A DNA stretch of 64,000 bases, taken from positions 22,056 to 86,055 of the forward strand of contig JBBRAX010000032.1 of NCBI GenBank assembly GCA_038206395.1, written 5' to 3'. The notes below the pieces were generated by a model. It worked only from the letters and a program-made list of their open reading frames with translations. It made no database searches and had not been told where the DNA came from. Below are positions 45,230 to 53,047 of the stretch, in pieces (position 1 is the stretch's first letter; every line of letters begins with the position of its first letter). Made by a program: the position numbers and the translations under genes. The DNA comes from JAGSPQ01 sp038206395. GTDB lineage: Bacteria; Myxococcota; Myxococcia; Myxococcales; Myxococcaceae.

Positions 45230-45954
45230 ACGCACTTCTTCTCGCGATGGTCGTGGCGGCGAGCAAAGCGGGCCCGCCTCCGCCGGTTCCACCGCCTGAA
45301 CCGCCTCCGCTGGTCAGCGTCTCCGGAGGCTCGTGGAGCGTGGTCGGGGCGCTCACGGCGCCGACAGGCGTGAACCTCGTCGAAGCAGGCCTCGGCTGGC
45401 CCGGGCTTCACGTCAGCTACCTGCGCGGCATCAGCCCCCAGCTCGAGCTCGGCGGGCGGTTCAGCTTCAACTACGGCGTCGAGGGCCTCGTCGGCCCGGT
45501 CGTGCCGGGGGTGAAGCTGCAGTTCATGGTGCGGTTCAAGTTCTTCGACAACGGAAAGATTTCCTTCGCGCTGCGCCTCGACCCTGGGCCGCTGTTCTAT
45601 TTCTACCCGGGGAACGGGACGATCAGCTGCACCACGGACCCGTTCGGCAACGTCGTCTGCGGCCGCGGCGGCAACACGGTCGCGGGCTTCACGATGCCGA
45701 TCGGGATGCGGCTGGGCCTCGTGGCCTCGAGCGCGGTGAACGTCGGCGTCTCTTTCGACCTGCCCCTGTGGTTCTCGTTCGGGCCGACCACCACCGTCTA
45801 CATCCCGCTGCTGATGGGCGTGGGCGCCGAGTACTTCCTGCAGTCGAACCTGCTGCTCTCCTTCCTCGTCAAGATGGGGCCGACGCTGTCGACTGGCCGC
45901 GGCACGGCGGTGTTCACCTTCGAGTCGAAGCTGGGCGTCGGTTATCGGTTTTGA
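45226..45954 (+). CDS. Secreted beta-barrel-like protein, unknown function
   Basis: 242 aa, ATG inside the preceding stop. A signal peptide (MNALLLAMVVAASKA) is followed by a Pro-rich stretch (PPPPVPPPEPPPL) and about 200 residues of alternating hydrophobic and polar beta strands with frequent Gly. It ends FESKLGVGYRF, the terminal aromatic expected of an outer-membrane barrel. One Cys pair lies in SCTTDPFGNVVC. No known family is matched. Its link to deoC/phosphomutase may be only transcriptional. Confidence 0.75.
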   Translation: MNALLLAMVVAASKAGPPPPVPPPEPPPLVSVSGGSWSVVGALTAPTGVNLVEAGLGWPGLHVSYLRGISPQLELGGRFSFNYGVEGLVGPVVPGVKLQFMVRFKFFDNGKISFALRLDPGPLFYFYPGNGTISCTTDPFGNVVCGRGGNTVAGFTMPIGMRLGLVASSAVNVGVSFDLPLWFSFGPTTTVYIPLLMGVGAEYFLQSNLLLSFLVKMGPTLSTGRGTAVFTFESKLGVGYRF

Positions 45955-45966
45955 CGGGGGGCGCGG

Positions 45967-46728
45967 CTATTCCTTGAGTGCTTCGGCTTCGGCGCCCAGC
46001 TGGTGGTCGAGCTCTTTGAGCAGGTCGCGCGCCTTCTCGAGCGTCAGCGCTTCCTTCTTCGCCGCGCTCCCGCACTTCTCAGCAGCGTCAGTGAGCACCT
46101 GGCTCAGGGCGTCGTCCCGCTCTTTCAGCTTCGTCACCTGCGCCTGCAGCCCATCGCGTTCGTTCTCCGCCTGAGAGGTCTGAAGCATCAGCTCGCGGGT
46201 GGCGTCGTCGATGCGGACCTCGACCACGTGCTGCAGAAGGTCGAGCTCGGTGCGGTGCTGGAAGACTTCGGTGTCGCGGCGCTTCAGCGTCTGTTCCATC
46301 GCGCGCAAGCCGTCGACCAGCGCGGCCCGTTCGAACATCACCCGTTGGTGCTCGAACGCCGCTTTGAGCCGCTGCAGGACGAGGCCGAGCTCGGGAAACG
46401 GCTTCTCGAGGTAGTCGTTGGCGCCGAGCCGCATCGCCTCGACGACGGACTCGGTGTTTGCGAACCCCGTCATCAGCAGGCAGGCGCAGTACGGGTGAAG
46501 GCGGCGCGCCTCGCGGATGACGTCGAGCCCGTTCTTGCCGGGCAGGTTCTTGTCGGTGAGCACGGCGCCGAAGGGCTCGGCGGCGAGGAGCTCGAAGGCT
46601 TTCTCGGCGGTGGTGGCGGTGGTGACGGGGTAGCCGCCCTTCTTCAGGGCGAGGACGAGGACGTCGAGCACCACCTGCTCGTCGTCGACCACCAGGACGG
46701 ACTTCGGAAGCGGGCTCTCACCGGGCAC
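45967..46728 (-). CDS. Response regulator with coiled-coil output
   Basis: 253 aa, GTG start. The receiver domain (residues 9-125) has VVDDEQV (acidic pair), the phospho-Asp in LTDKNLPG near residue 58, Thr in LLMTGFAN and Lys in YLEKPFPE. From about residue 130 to the end there is a long heptad-rich coiled coil with no DNA-binding domain. Such regulators usually signal through protein contact or multimerisation. Its stop is 12 bp from the convergent barrel gene, and no kinase is adjacent. Confidence 0.87.
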   Translation of the reverse strand: MPGESPLPKSVLVVDDEQVVLDVLVLALKKGGYPVTTATTAEKAFELLAAEPFGAVLTDKNLPGKNGLDVIREARRLHPYCACLLMTGFANTESVVEAMRLGANDYLEKPFPELGLVLQRLKAAFEHQRVMFERAALVDGLRAMEQTLKRRDTEVFQHRTELDLLQHVVEVRIDDATRELMLQTSQAENERDGLQAQVTKLKERDDALSQVLTDAAEKCGSAAKKEALTLEKARDLLKELDHQLGAEAEALKE

Positions 46729-46750
46729 GGCCGCAGTCTACACTTCCGCC

Positions 46751-46963
46751 ATGGATCTCTCGGTTCTCGACTCGATTGGCGGCCCGCGCGTGGTCGTCGG
46801 CGTCATCGTCGCGCTGGTCACGCTGCTCGTCGTTCGCCGGCTGATGAAGGCGGGCCGCGTCGAAGGGCCGATGATTCAGCAGCTCAAGTGCGGCAACTGC
46901 GGCTGGCAGGGCAGCGTGAGCAAGCACAAGCCGAAGTGCCCCAGGTGCGGCAACTCGCTTTAG
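46751..46963 (+). CDS. Small membrane-anchored zinc-ribbon protein
   Basis: 70 aa starting with ATG 46751. One membrane helix (VVVGVIVALVTLLVVRRL) is followed by a short linker and a zinc ribbon with two CxxC pairs: KCGNCGWQG and KCPRCGNSL. No enzymatic domain is present. The ribbon would face the cytoplasm or be a rubredoxin-like metal site. It is divergent from the response regulator by 22 bp and ends 4 bp before the TetR stop. Confidence 0.78.
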   Translation: MDLSVLDSIGGPRVVVGVIVALVTLLVVRRLMKAGRVEGPMIQQLKCGNCGWQGSVSKHKPKCPRCGNSL

Positions 46964-46967
46964 TGGG

Positions 46968-47651
46968 TCACGCTGGTGGGCGAAGGCCGATGCCGTCGAA
47001 AATCAGCGAGACGAGGGCGTTCGGAATCTCAAGCGGGTTGCCGAGGTCCTGGTCGAGCAGCACGCCCAGCAGCAGCTTCTCGCTGGCGCCGACGACGGTG
47101 AGCGCGCTGACGGCGGGCGGAAACTCGCGAAGGATGCCGAGCTTCTGCGCCTTGACCGTGAGCTCGATCGCGATGCGGTTGATGTCGGCGGCCAGGCGCA
47201 CCAGCGGGCGGCGGGCTCCGACGGCGGGCGCGCGGCTCTCTTGCAGGTAGAGGCGCACGGTGCCGGGGTGCTCGATGATGAGCGTCGCCAACGCGCTGCC
47301 GATGCGGCCGTAGCTTGCCACCTGCGTCTCGCGGTTCACCGCGGTCTCGAGCGCGACTGAGACTTCTTCGAGCGCGCTCAACAGGACTTTGCGCGTGGGC
47401 GTCACCAGTGACTCGACCAACGCCTCCTGGTCTTTGAAGTACCGGTAGAAGCTGCCCTTCGCGACGTCGGCCGCGCGGGTGATGTCGTCGACAGACACGC
47501 CTTCCACGCCCCGGTTCAAGAAGAGCAGCAGGGCGGCGTCGAGCAGCACGCGCTCTTTCTCTTTGCGGTTCGTGTCGCGCACGCCGCCCGGCTGCCCGGG
47601 CCGCTTTGACACCTTTCGCGCCTTCGGCCTATGTTGTGACTTGTTGGTCAT
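46968..47651 (-). CDS. TetR-family transcriptional regulator
   Basis: 227 aa. After a basic N-terminal tail (about 30 residues) the HTH is seen: VLLDAALLLFLNRGVEGVSV, then DDITRAADVAKGSFYRYFKD. The helical ligand-binding domain follows. It is divergent from a hydroxylase-like gene with only 24 bp between the two starts, so it probably controls that gene and itself through an operator inside or just beside this gap. The basic extension may add DNA contacts. The ligand is unknown; membrane-lipid or fatty-acid sensing would fit the neighbour. Confidence 0.9.
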   Translation of the reverse strand: MTNKSQHRPKARKVSKRPGQPGGVRDTNRKEKERVLLDAALLLFLNRGVEGVSVDDITRAADVAKGSFYRYFKDQEALVESLVTPTRKVLLSALEEVSVALETAVNRETQVASYGRIGSALATLIIEHPGTVRLYLQESRAPAVGARRPLVRLAADINRIAIELTVKAQKLGILREFPPAVSALTVVGASEKLLLGVLLDQDLGNPLEIPNALVSLIFDGIGLRPPA

Positions 47652-47675
47652 CTTTTATTGGCCGAGGAGCGAGTC

Positions 47676-48266
47676 ATGATCGGAATCCCCATTGCGCTTG
47701 CGTACACCAACATCAGTGAGTGGCTGATTCACAAATACTGGCTGCATGGGTTGGGGAAGAACAAGAAGAGCTTTTGGGCTTTCCACTGGCATGAGCACCA
47801 CCGCGAATCCCGGAAGAACGACATGCATGACCCGCAGTACACGAGATCGGTGTTGTCGTGGTCGCCGCAGGGGAAGGAAGTGCTCGCGCTGATTGGAGGC
47901 GCGGTGGTGGTGGCGCCGCTGCTGCCCCTCTTCCCGTTCTTCACCGCGACGGTCTGGTACCGCAGCGCGCGCTACTACCAGCTGCACAAGAAGGCGCACC
48001 TCGACCCCGAGTGGGCGAAGGTCCACCTGCCCTGGCACTACGACCACCACATGGGGAAAGACCAGAACGCGAACTGGTGCGTGACCCACCCGTGGTTCGA
48101 CCACGTGATGGGGACGCGAAAGAAGTACGAGTACGACGAGAAGGGGCGCGTGCTCGGCGAGCAGACGCCGCCGCCCGTCGCCGCCCGCGTCACCCGCATG
48201 CCCCGGCTCGCGAAGGCGAAGCAGCGGCTGCGCGCGGCGCTTCGGAACGTACGGCTCGCGGTCTAG
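47676..48266 (+). CDS. Fatty-acid hydroxylase/sterol desaturase-like di-iron membrane protein
   Basis: 196 aa from ATG 47676, preceded by GAGGAG 6 bp upstream; TTG 47658 lacks such a site. Hydrophobic segments flank three His clusters: HKYWLHG near the start, FHWHEHHRES, and WHYDHHMG with the nearby QLHKKAHLD. These match the His box pattern of the fatty-acid hydroxylase superfamily, whose members oxidise lipids with two irons. A basic, Pro/Arg-rich tail of about 40 residues ends the protein. The substrate is unknown. The divergent TetR gene is the likely regulator. Confidence 0.8.
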   Translation: MIGIPIALAYTNISEWLIHKYWLHGLGKNKKSFWAFHWHEHHRESRKNDMHDPQYTRSVLSWSPQGKEVLALIGGAVVVAPLLPLFPFFTATVWYRSARYYQLHKKAHLDPEWAKVHLPWHYDHHMGKDQNANWCVTHPWFDHVMGTRKKYEYDEKGRVLGEQTPPPVAARVTRMPRLAKAKQRLRAALRNVRLAV

Positions 48267-48278
48267 ACCCGCGCCGAG

Positions 48279-48806
48279 CTACTCCTTGGGGTCGAGCTTG
48301 GGGCGATCGGTGACGACGCCCACGCGTTCTTCGGCGCGCTCGAGCTGCTCGATGCGGTCGGCGGGCTTCTCGTAGCCGACGAAGCGGGCCGCGCGGGCGC
48401 CGAGCACCGCGGCGCGGCGCTTCAATTCTTCCGTCTTCTTCTTGATGCCCAGAAACCCGGGCGCCGCTGCGGCCGCTGCGGGCCCGTGCGTCTTGCCGAC
48501 AGCGCCGAGAAACGCCTCGGCCATTCCGCGCTCGTCGTCCGACGCGCTCGGCATCAGCAGCGCACAGACCGCGCGGTGTCCATTGGCGGCGGCCTTGAGA
48601 ATCGCCGACTCCTGCTCGTCGTCTTTGATGAATGGCTCGGCACCCCCGGCCAGCAGCACCTCGACGAGGTCCGCGTTTCCGCGGCGCGAGGCTTCGATCA
48701 ACGGCGTCGCGCCGCCGGGGCCCATCTGGTTGACGTCCTCACCGGCCTCGAGCGCTGCGACGACTGCTTCCGCGTCTCCGGCCTCGACCGCCTCGTAGAG
48801 GTTCAT
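48279..48806 (-). CDS. Ankyrin-repeat protein at the end of the biotin operon
   Basis: 175 aa with no signal peptide. Three ankyrin units are visible: NLYEAVEAGDAEAVVAALEA, then GATPLIEASRRGNADLVEVL and ESAILKAAANGHRAVCALLM. The C-terminal part is Ala-rich, then helical and charged. It begins 13 bp after the bioD stop on the same strand, so it is likely cotranscribed with the biotin genes. A role in biotin metabolism is not known for this family. It may bind a partner protein. Confidence 0.83.
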   Translation of the reverse strand: MNLYEAVEAGDAEAVVAALEAGEDVNQMGPGGATPLIEASRRGNADLVEVLLAGGAEPFIKDDEQESAILKAAANGHRAVCALLMPSASDDERGMAEAFLGAVGKTHGPAAAAAAPGFLGIKKKTEELKRRAAVLGARAARFVGYEKPADRIEQLERAEERVGVVTDRPKLDPKE

Positions 48807-48819
48807 GGGTTTCAGGGTT

Positions 48820-49461
48820 CTATCGCATCAACGGCTTCAGCAGCTTCTTCAGCGCGTCGTGCCGGAGATCGCGGTGCGCGATGAAAGGCAGCGGGCCCAG
48901 AATCGGCGCCGAATTCCGCCGCTTCAGCCACTTCGGGTTGCTCTCTTCCGACACGTCGACACCGCGCGTCGACTTCACCAGCACCACCGCCGCGACTTTG
49001 AGCTCCCGCCGCTCGAGCGCCCGAAGGCTCAGGCCGACGTGGTTCAACGTTCCCAACCCCGCGCGGGCGACGAGGACGATCGGCAGCTCGAGAGCTTCCG
49101 CGAGATCGATTACGTCGTTCGAGAAGTCGAGCGGGACGAAAAGGCCGCCCGCGCCCTCGACCACTCCGGGACCTTGAAAGCGCTCGAAGGTCCTCAGCGT
49201 CTTCGACCAGGACGACCTCCCGGCGGCGGCCGGAGCGACCGGCTTCGCGAACTGGTGCACGCACACCGTCTTCATCGGCTGCCACCCGCCGCCGCACGCC
49301 TGCAGCCACGTTGCGTCTTCGGGCTCGGCTGTGACTCCCGTCTCGTACGGCTTGAACGCGAAGGGCCGGTGGCCCGCGTCGACCATCAGCGAGAGCAGCG
49401 CTCCGGCGACCTGTGTTTTTCCGACGCCCGTGTCGGTGCCGGTGACGAAGAAGCGCTTCAT
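48820..49461 (-). CDS. bioD: Dethiobiotin synthetase
   Basis: 213 aa, ATG overlapping the bioA stop by 4 bp. It closes the ureido ring of 7,8-diaminopelargonate with CO2 and ATP. The P-loop FFVTGTDTGVGKT is at the N-terminus. YETGVT binds the substrate, GAGGLFVPLD is the second loop, and the C-terminal half is more variable. Length is normal (about 220-230). It is the fourth gene of the biotin operon. Confidence 0.92.
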   Translation of the reverse strand: MKRFFVTGTDTGVGKTQVAGALLSLMVDAGHRPFAFKPYETGVTAEPEDATWLQACGGGWQPMKTVCVHQFAKPVAPAAAGRSSWSKTLRTFERFQGPGVVEGAGGLFVPLDFSNDVIDLAEALELPIVLVARAGLGTLNHVGLSLRALERRELKVAAVVLVKSTRGVDVSEESNPKWLKRRNSAPILGPLPFIAHRDLRHDALKKLLKPLMR

Positions 49462-50798
49462 GTGATTCTCGTCACTGCGTCGTACAGCGCCTCGCCGATG
49501 AGCTTCGCCTCGTCGACTGTGAGAGACAGCGGCGGCATCACCACCACCACGTTGCCCAGCGCCCGCAGCAGCACCCCGTGCTTCCGTGCAGCCTGGCAGA
49601 CCTTGAACCCCAGCCGATCTCCGTACGCGTATTCGGCGCGCGTCTTCTTGTCCTGCACCAGCTCGACGCCCACCATCATCCCGCGCCGGCGAAGGTCACC
49701 GACATGCGGCAACGCCGCCAGCGGCTCGAGCGCAGCGGCCAGCGCGTCCATCGCCGGCTTCATCTTCTCGAGCGTCTTTTCCTTCTCGAACAGCGCGAGG
49801 TTCGCGAGCGCCGCGGCACAGGCCAGCGGATTTCCCGTGTAGGTGTGGCCGTGGAAGAACGTCTTTCCTTCTGCGGCAGTGCCGAGAAACGCGTCGAAGA
49901 TTCTCTGCGTCGCCAACGTCGCCGCCAGCGGCAGGTAGCCTCCCGTCAGTCCTTTCGCGAGGCACATCAGGTCGGGCAGCACGCCTTCCTGCTCGACCGC
50001 GAACATCGTGCCCGTGCGCCCGAAGCCGGTCGCGACCTCGTCACAGATGAGCAGCACGTCGTGCTTCCGGCACAGCGCCTCGACGCCCTTCAGGTAGCCC
50101 TTCGGCTGCAGCCACATGCCGGCAGCGCCCTGCACCAGCGGCTCGATCACCAGCGCCGCGAGCGTGCCCGCCTTCTCGACCAACAGCTTCTCGACCGCGG
50201 CCAGTGACTCAGCCAGCACGTCTCTTCCCTGCCAGCGGTACGCGTGCGGCGCGGGCAGCCGTTCGACGTCGAACAGCAAATCGCGGAAGCGATCGTGAAA
50301 CAGGTCGATGCCGCCCACCGAGACCGAGCCCAGCGTGTCGCCGTGGTACGCCTCGGCGAGCGCGGCGAACTTCCGTTTCTCTGGCCGGCCCTGCAGGCGC
50401 CAGTACTGGTACGCCATCTTCAGCGCGACCTCGACCGCAGTGCTGCCGCTGTCGGAATAGAAGACCTTCGTCAGGCCCTTTGGTGCGATGGCCGCGAGCT
50501 TGCCGGCGAGCTCGACGCTCGGCACCGACGCCTGACCCAGCAGCGTGCAGTGCGCCACCTTGTCGAGCTGCGCGCGAACCGCGTCGTCGAGCTCGGCCTT
50601 GCGATGCCCGTGCACCGTCACCCACAGCGAGCTGATCGCGTCGAGCCAGCGTCCACCCTGGGTGTCGATCAGCCAGTTGCCGTCGGACTTCTCGATCATC
50701 AGCGGCGCGTCGTCGGCCCAGAGCGCCATCTGCGTGAACGGGTGCCACAGGTGGGCCTGGTCGATTGCCCACAGCCGCTTCGTTGCTTCAGCGTCCAT
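49458..50798 (-). CDS. bioA: Adenosylmethionine-8-amino-7-oxononanoate aminotransferase
   Basis: 446 aa. The PLP enzyme converts KAPA to DAPA with SAM as amino donor. Motifs: DQAHLWHPFTQM at the N-terminus, RWLDAISSLWVTVHGH, FYSDSGSTAVEVALKMA, LICDEVATGFGRTG with the Asp, and CLAKGLTGGYLPLA with the PLP Lys. The N-terminal WHPFTQM is specific to BioA within class III aminotransferases. It overlaps the bioF stop by 11 bp. Confidence 0.95.
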   Translation of the reverse strand: MDAEATKRLWAIDQAHLWHPFTQMALWADDAPLMIEKSDGNWLIDTQGGRWLDAISSLWVTVHGHRKAELDDAVRAQLDKVAHCTLLGQASVPSVELAGKLAAIAPKGLTKVFYSDSGSTAVEVALKMAYQYWRLQGRPEKRKFAALAEAYHGDTLGSVSVGGIDLFHDRFRDLLFDVERLPAPHAYRWQGRDVLAESLAAVEKLLVEKAGTLAALVIEPLVQGAAGMWLQPKGYLKGVEALCRKHDVLLICDEVATGFGRTGTMFAVEQEGVLPDLMCLAKGLTGGYLPLAATLATQRIFDAFLGTAAEGKTFFHGHTYTGNPLACAAALANLALFEKEKTLEKMKPAMDALAAALEPLAALPHVGDLRRRGMMVGVELVQDKKTRAEYAYGDRLGFKVCQAARKHGVLLRALGNVVVVMPPLSLTVDEAKLIGEALYDAVTRIT

Positions 50799-51948
50799 GC
50801 ACTGCCTCCAGCGCCTTCAGCGCGCGGGTCAGGTGTTCTTCCGTGTGTCCGGCGCTGAGCGCGAACCGCAGCCGGCTCGTGCCTTCGGGAACCGTCGGTG
50901 GGCGAATCGGCTTCACCAGCAAGCCGGCGTCGCGCAGCCTTCGTGAGGCGGCCAGCGCCTTCTCGGGCGGCCCGAGGACGACGGGGAAGATCGCTGAGTC
51001 CTCGTGCGCAGGCAGCCCCAGCTGTCGCAGGCCGGCGGCGAAGAACCGGATGTTGCGCCACAGCGCGTCGCGGGGGCCGCTGTCGAAGCGCACGCGCGAG
51101 ATCGAAGCTGTCGCCGCCGCGCAAATCGCAGGAGGCAGCGAGGTCGAGAACACGACGCTGCGCGCACGGTTGAAGAGCCACTGCCGCACGTCGGCGGTGC
51201 AGGCGACGTAGGCGCCAAAAGCCCCCAGCGCCTTCGAGAGCGTGCCCATTCGCAGGTCGGCGGCGACGCCCAGCTCTTCGCAGAGGCCGGCTCCCGTGGG
51301 CCCACACACCCCGGTCGCGTGCGCCTCGTCGACCATCAGCGCGACTTCCGTCTGCTCGCAGAGCGCCGAGATTTCCTTCAGCGGCGCGCGGTCACCATCC
51401 ATCGAGAAGATGGTGTCGGTGACGACGAGGCGGCGGCGCCCGGGATGGGTGGCGATGAGCCTTGCCAACGCAGCGACATCGCGATGCGGAAAGACGACGG
51501 TCTTCGCGCGCGACAGCCGGCAGCCATCGATGACAGAGGCGTGGTTGAGCGCGTCCGAAAAGATGACGTCGCCTTCGCCGCACACCGTGGAAAGGAGCCC
51601 GACGTTCGCCGCGTAGCCCGAGTTGAAGAGCAGCGCGGCTTCGGTGCCTTCGAGCTGGGCGATGGCGTGCTCGAGGGTCCGGTGGTGCGTGGAGTCGCCG
51701 GTGATGAGGCGGGAAGCTGCGGCACCGACGCCGAAAGCCTGCAGCGCGCTGGCCGCCGCGGCCTTCAGCGCGGGGTCGTTGGCGAGGCCGAGGTAGTCGT
51801 TCGACGAGAAGTTGATCAGCGTCTCGTTGCCGCTGAGCACCACGGTGGGGCCCTGCGCGCTGGTCAGCGGCTCGAGGTGCCTCAGCAGGCCGCGCGATGA
51901 GAGCGCCTCGAGCTCTTCGGTCGCCCATCGTCCGGCGAGGCCGTTCAT
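50788..51948 (-). CDS. bioF: 8-amino-7-oxononanoate synthase
   Basis: 386 aa. The PLP enzyme condenses pimeloyl thioester with L-alanine. Motifs: INFSSNDYLGLANDP at the N-terminus, LFNSGYAANVGLL, SDALNHASVIDGCRLS, VTDTIFSMDGDRAPL, VDEAHATGVCG and RMGTLSKALGAFGAYV with the PLP Lys. It lies 4 bp after bioB and overlaps bioA. Pimeloyl supply genes (bioC, bioH) are not in the window. Confidence 0.95.
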   Translation of the reverse strand: MNGLAGRWATEELEALSSRGLLRHLEPLTSAQGPTVVLSGNETLINFSSNDYLGLANDPALKAAAASALQAFGVGAAASRLITGDSTHHRTLEHAIAQLEGTEAALLFNSGYAANVGLLSTVCGEGDVIFSDALNHASVIDGCRLSRAKTVVFPHRDVAALARLIATHPGRRRLVVTDTIFSMDGDRAPLKEISALCEQTEVALMVDEAHATGVCGPTGAGLCEELGVAADLRMGTLSKALGAFGAYVACTADVRQWLFNRARSVVFSTSLPPAICAAATASISRVRFDSGPRDALWRNIRFFAAGLRQLGLPAHEDSAIFPVVLGPPEKALAASRRLRDAGLLVKPIRPPTVPEGTSRLRFALSAGHTEEHLTRALKALEAVHGR

Positions 51949-51952
51949 CCGT

Positions 51953-52969
51953 TCACGGCTCGACGTTGGGCAGCAGCGGCTTCACGCCTGCGTCTTTGAG
52001 CAGCTGCATGTCCTGCTGGTACTCGGGGTTGCCGGTGGTCAGCAGCTTCTCGCCGAAGAAGATCGAGTTCGCGCCGGCGAGCATGCACAACAGCTGCGCT
52101 TCCTGGCTCAGCGAGAGGCGGCCGGCCGAGAGGCGCACCATTGCGGCGGGCATCATGATTCGCGTGGTGGCAATCATTCGCACCATCTCGATCGCGCTGA
52201 CCGGAGCGTTGTTTTCCATTGGCGTGCCCTTCACCGGCACGAGCGCGTTGATGGGCACGGACTCAGGGTGTGCTTCCTGGTTCGCGAGCGTGACGAGCAT
52301 GCCGCAGCGATCGTCGATCGACTCACCGAGGCCGATGATGCCGCCGCTGCACACCGAGATGCCGGCGTCGCGAACGCGCGCGAGGGTGTCGAGGCGATCC
52401 TGGTAGGTGCGGGTGCTGATGACGTCGCCGTATGCCTCTTTCGAGGTGTCGAGGTTGTGGTTGTACGCGGTGAGGCCGGCCTGCTTCAGCGCCTTTGCCT
52501 GCGGCTCCGAAATCATGCCCAGCGTGCAGCAGGCTTCCATGCCCAGCGCCTTCACGCCCTTCACCATCTGCAGCACCGAATCGAACTGAGGGCCGTCTTT
52601 CACTTCGCGCCACGCAGCGCCCATGCAGAAACGGGAAGCACCGGCCTCGCGCGCCTCGGCGGCGGCCTTCAGCACTTCGTCGACCGGCATCAGCTTCTCG
52701 GCCTTCACGCCCGTCTTGTAGTGGGCCGACTGGGGGCAGTAGCCGCAGTCTTCGGGACAACCGCCGGTCTTGATGGAGAGCAGCGAGCACAGCTGCACCT
52801 GCTGTTCGACGAAGACCGTGCGGTGAATCGTCTGCGCGCGATAGACGAGGTCCATCAACGGCAGGTCGTGGATGGCGCGGACCTCGGCCACCGACCAGTC
52901 GTGGCGCATCGGAATTTCGGCGGGGGCGGACTTCGTGTGGCTGTGGGCAGTGAACGAAGAGGTCGGCAT
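51953..52969 (-). CDS. bioB: Biotin synthase
   Basis: 338 aa from ATG 52969; ATG 53005 in frame would put the operator inside the gene. The radical-SAM enzyme inserts sulfur into dethiobiotin. GGCPEDCGYCPQSAHY carries the CxxxCxxC site for the 4Fe-4S cluster. The remaining body has the usual order (MGAAWRE, YNHNLDTS, GGIIGLGES, MVRLSAGR). It is the first gene of the operon and sits 30 bp downstream of a BirA-type operator. Confidence 0.95.
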   Translation of the reverse strand: MPTSSFTAHSHTKSAPAEIPMRHDWSVAEVRAIHDLPLMDLVYRAQTIHRTVFVEQQVQLCSLLSIKTGGCPEDCGYCPQSAHYKTGVKAEKLMPVDEVLKAAAEAREAGASRFCMGAAWREVKDGPQFDSVLQMVKGVKALGMEACCTLGMISEPQAKALKQAGLTAYNHNLDTSKEAYGDVISTRTYQDRLDTLARVRDAGISVCSGGIIGLGESIDDRCGMLVTLANQEAHPESVPINALVPVKGTPMENNAPVSAIEMVRMIATTRIMMPAAMVRLSAGRLSLSQEAQLLCMLAGANSIFFGEKLLTTGNPEYQQDMQLLKDAGVKPLLPNVEP

Positions 52970-52998
52970 GGGCCGCTTGCTTACCGTGGCCCGGATTG

Positions 52999-53031
52999 TT
53001 GTCAACCACCCGGCGGTGGAGTGGTTGACGA
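52999..53031. promoter_or_regulatory. BirA-type biotin operator upstream of bioB
   Basis: TTGTCAACC (52999-53007) and GGTTGACGA (53023-53031) form an inverted repeat separated by exactly 15 bases. The inner part extends to GTCAACCAC/GTGGTTGAC. The known BirA operator is TTGTAAACC-N14/15-GGTTTACAA (established knowledge). Each arm here departs from it by only one or two positions. It lies in the 78-bp gap upstream of bioB, 30 bp before its ATG, as expected for repression by biotin-bound BirA. Confidence 0.85.
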
Positions 53032-53047
53032 CTCTGCGGCCGCGCCG

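Noticed and set aside
43430..45292. Minus-strand frame of 620 codons opposite the phosphomutase gene
   Set aside because: The plus-strand product has all phosphohexomutase motifs; the minus product is Arg/His/Gln-rich and lacks any family pattern.
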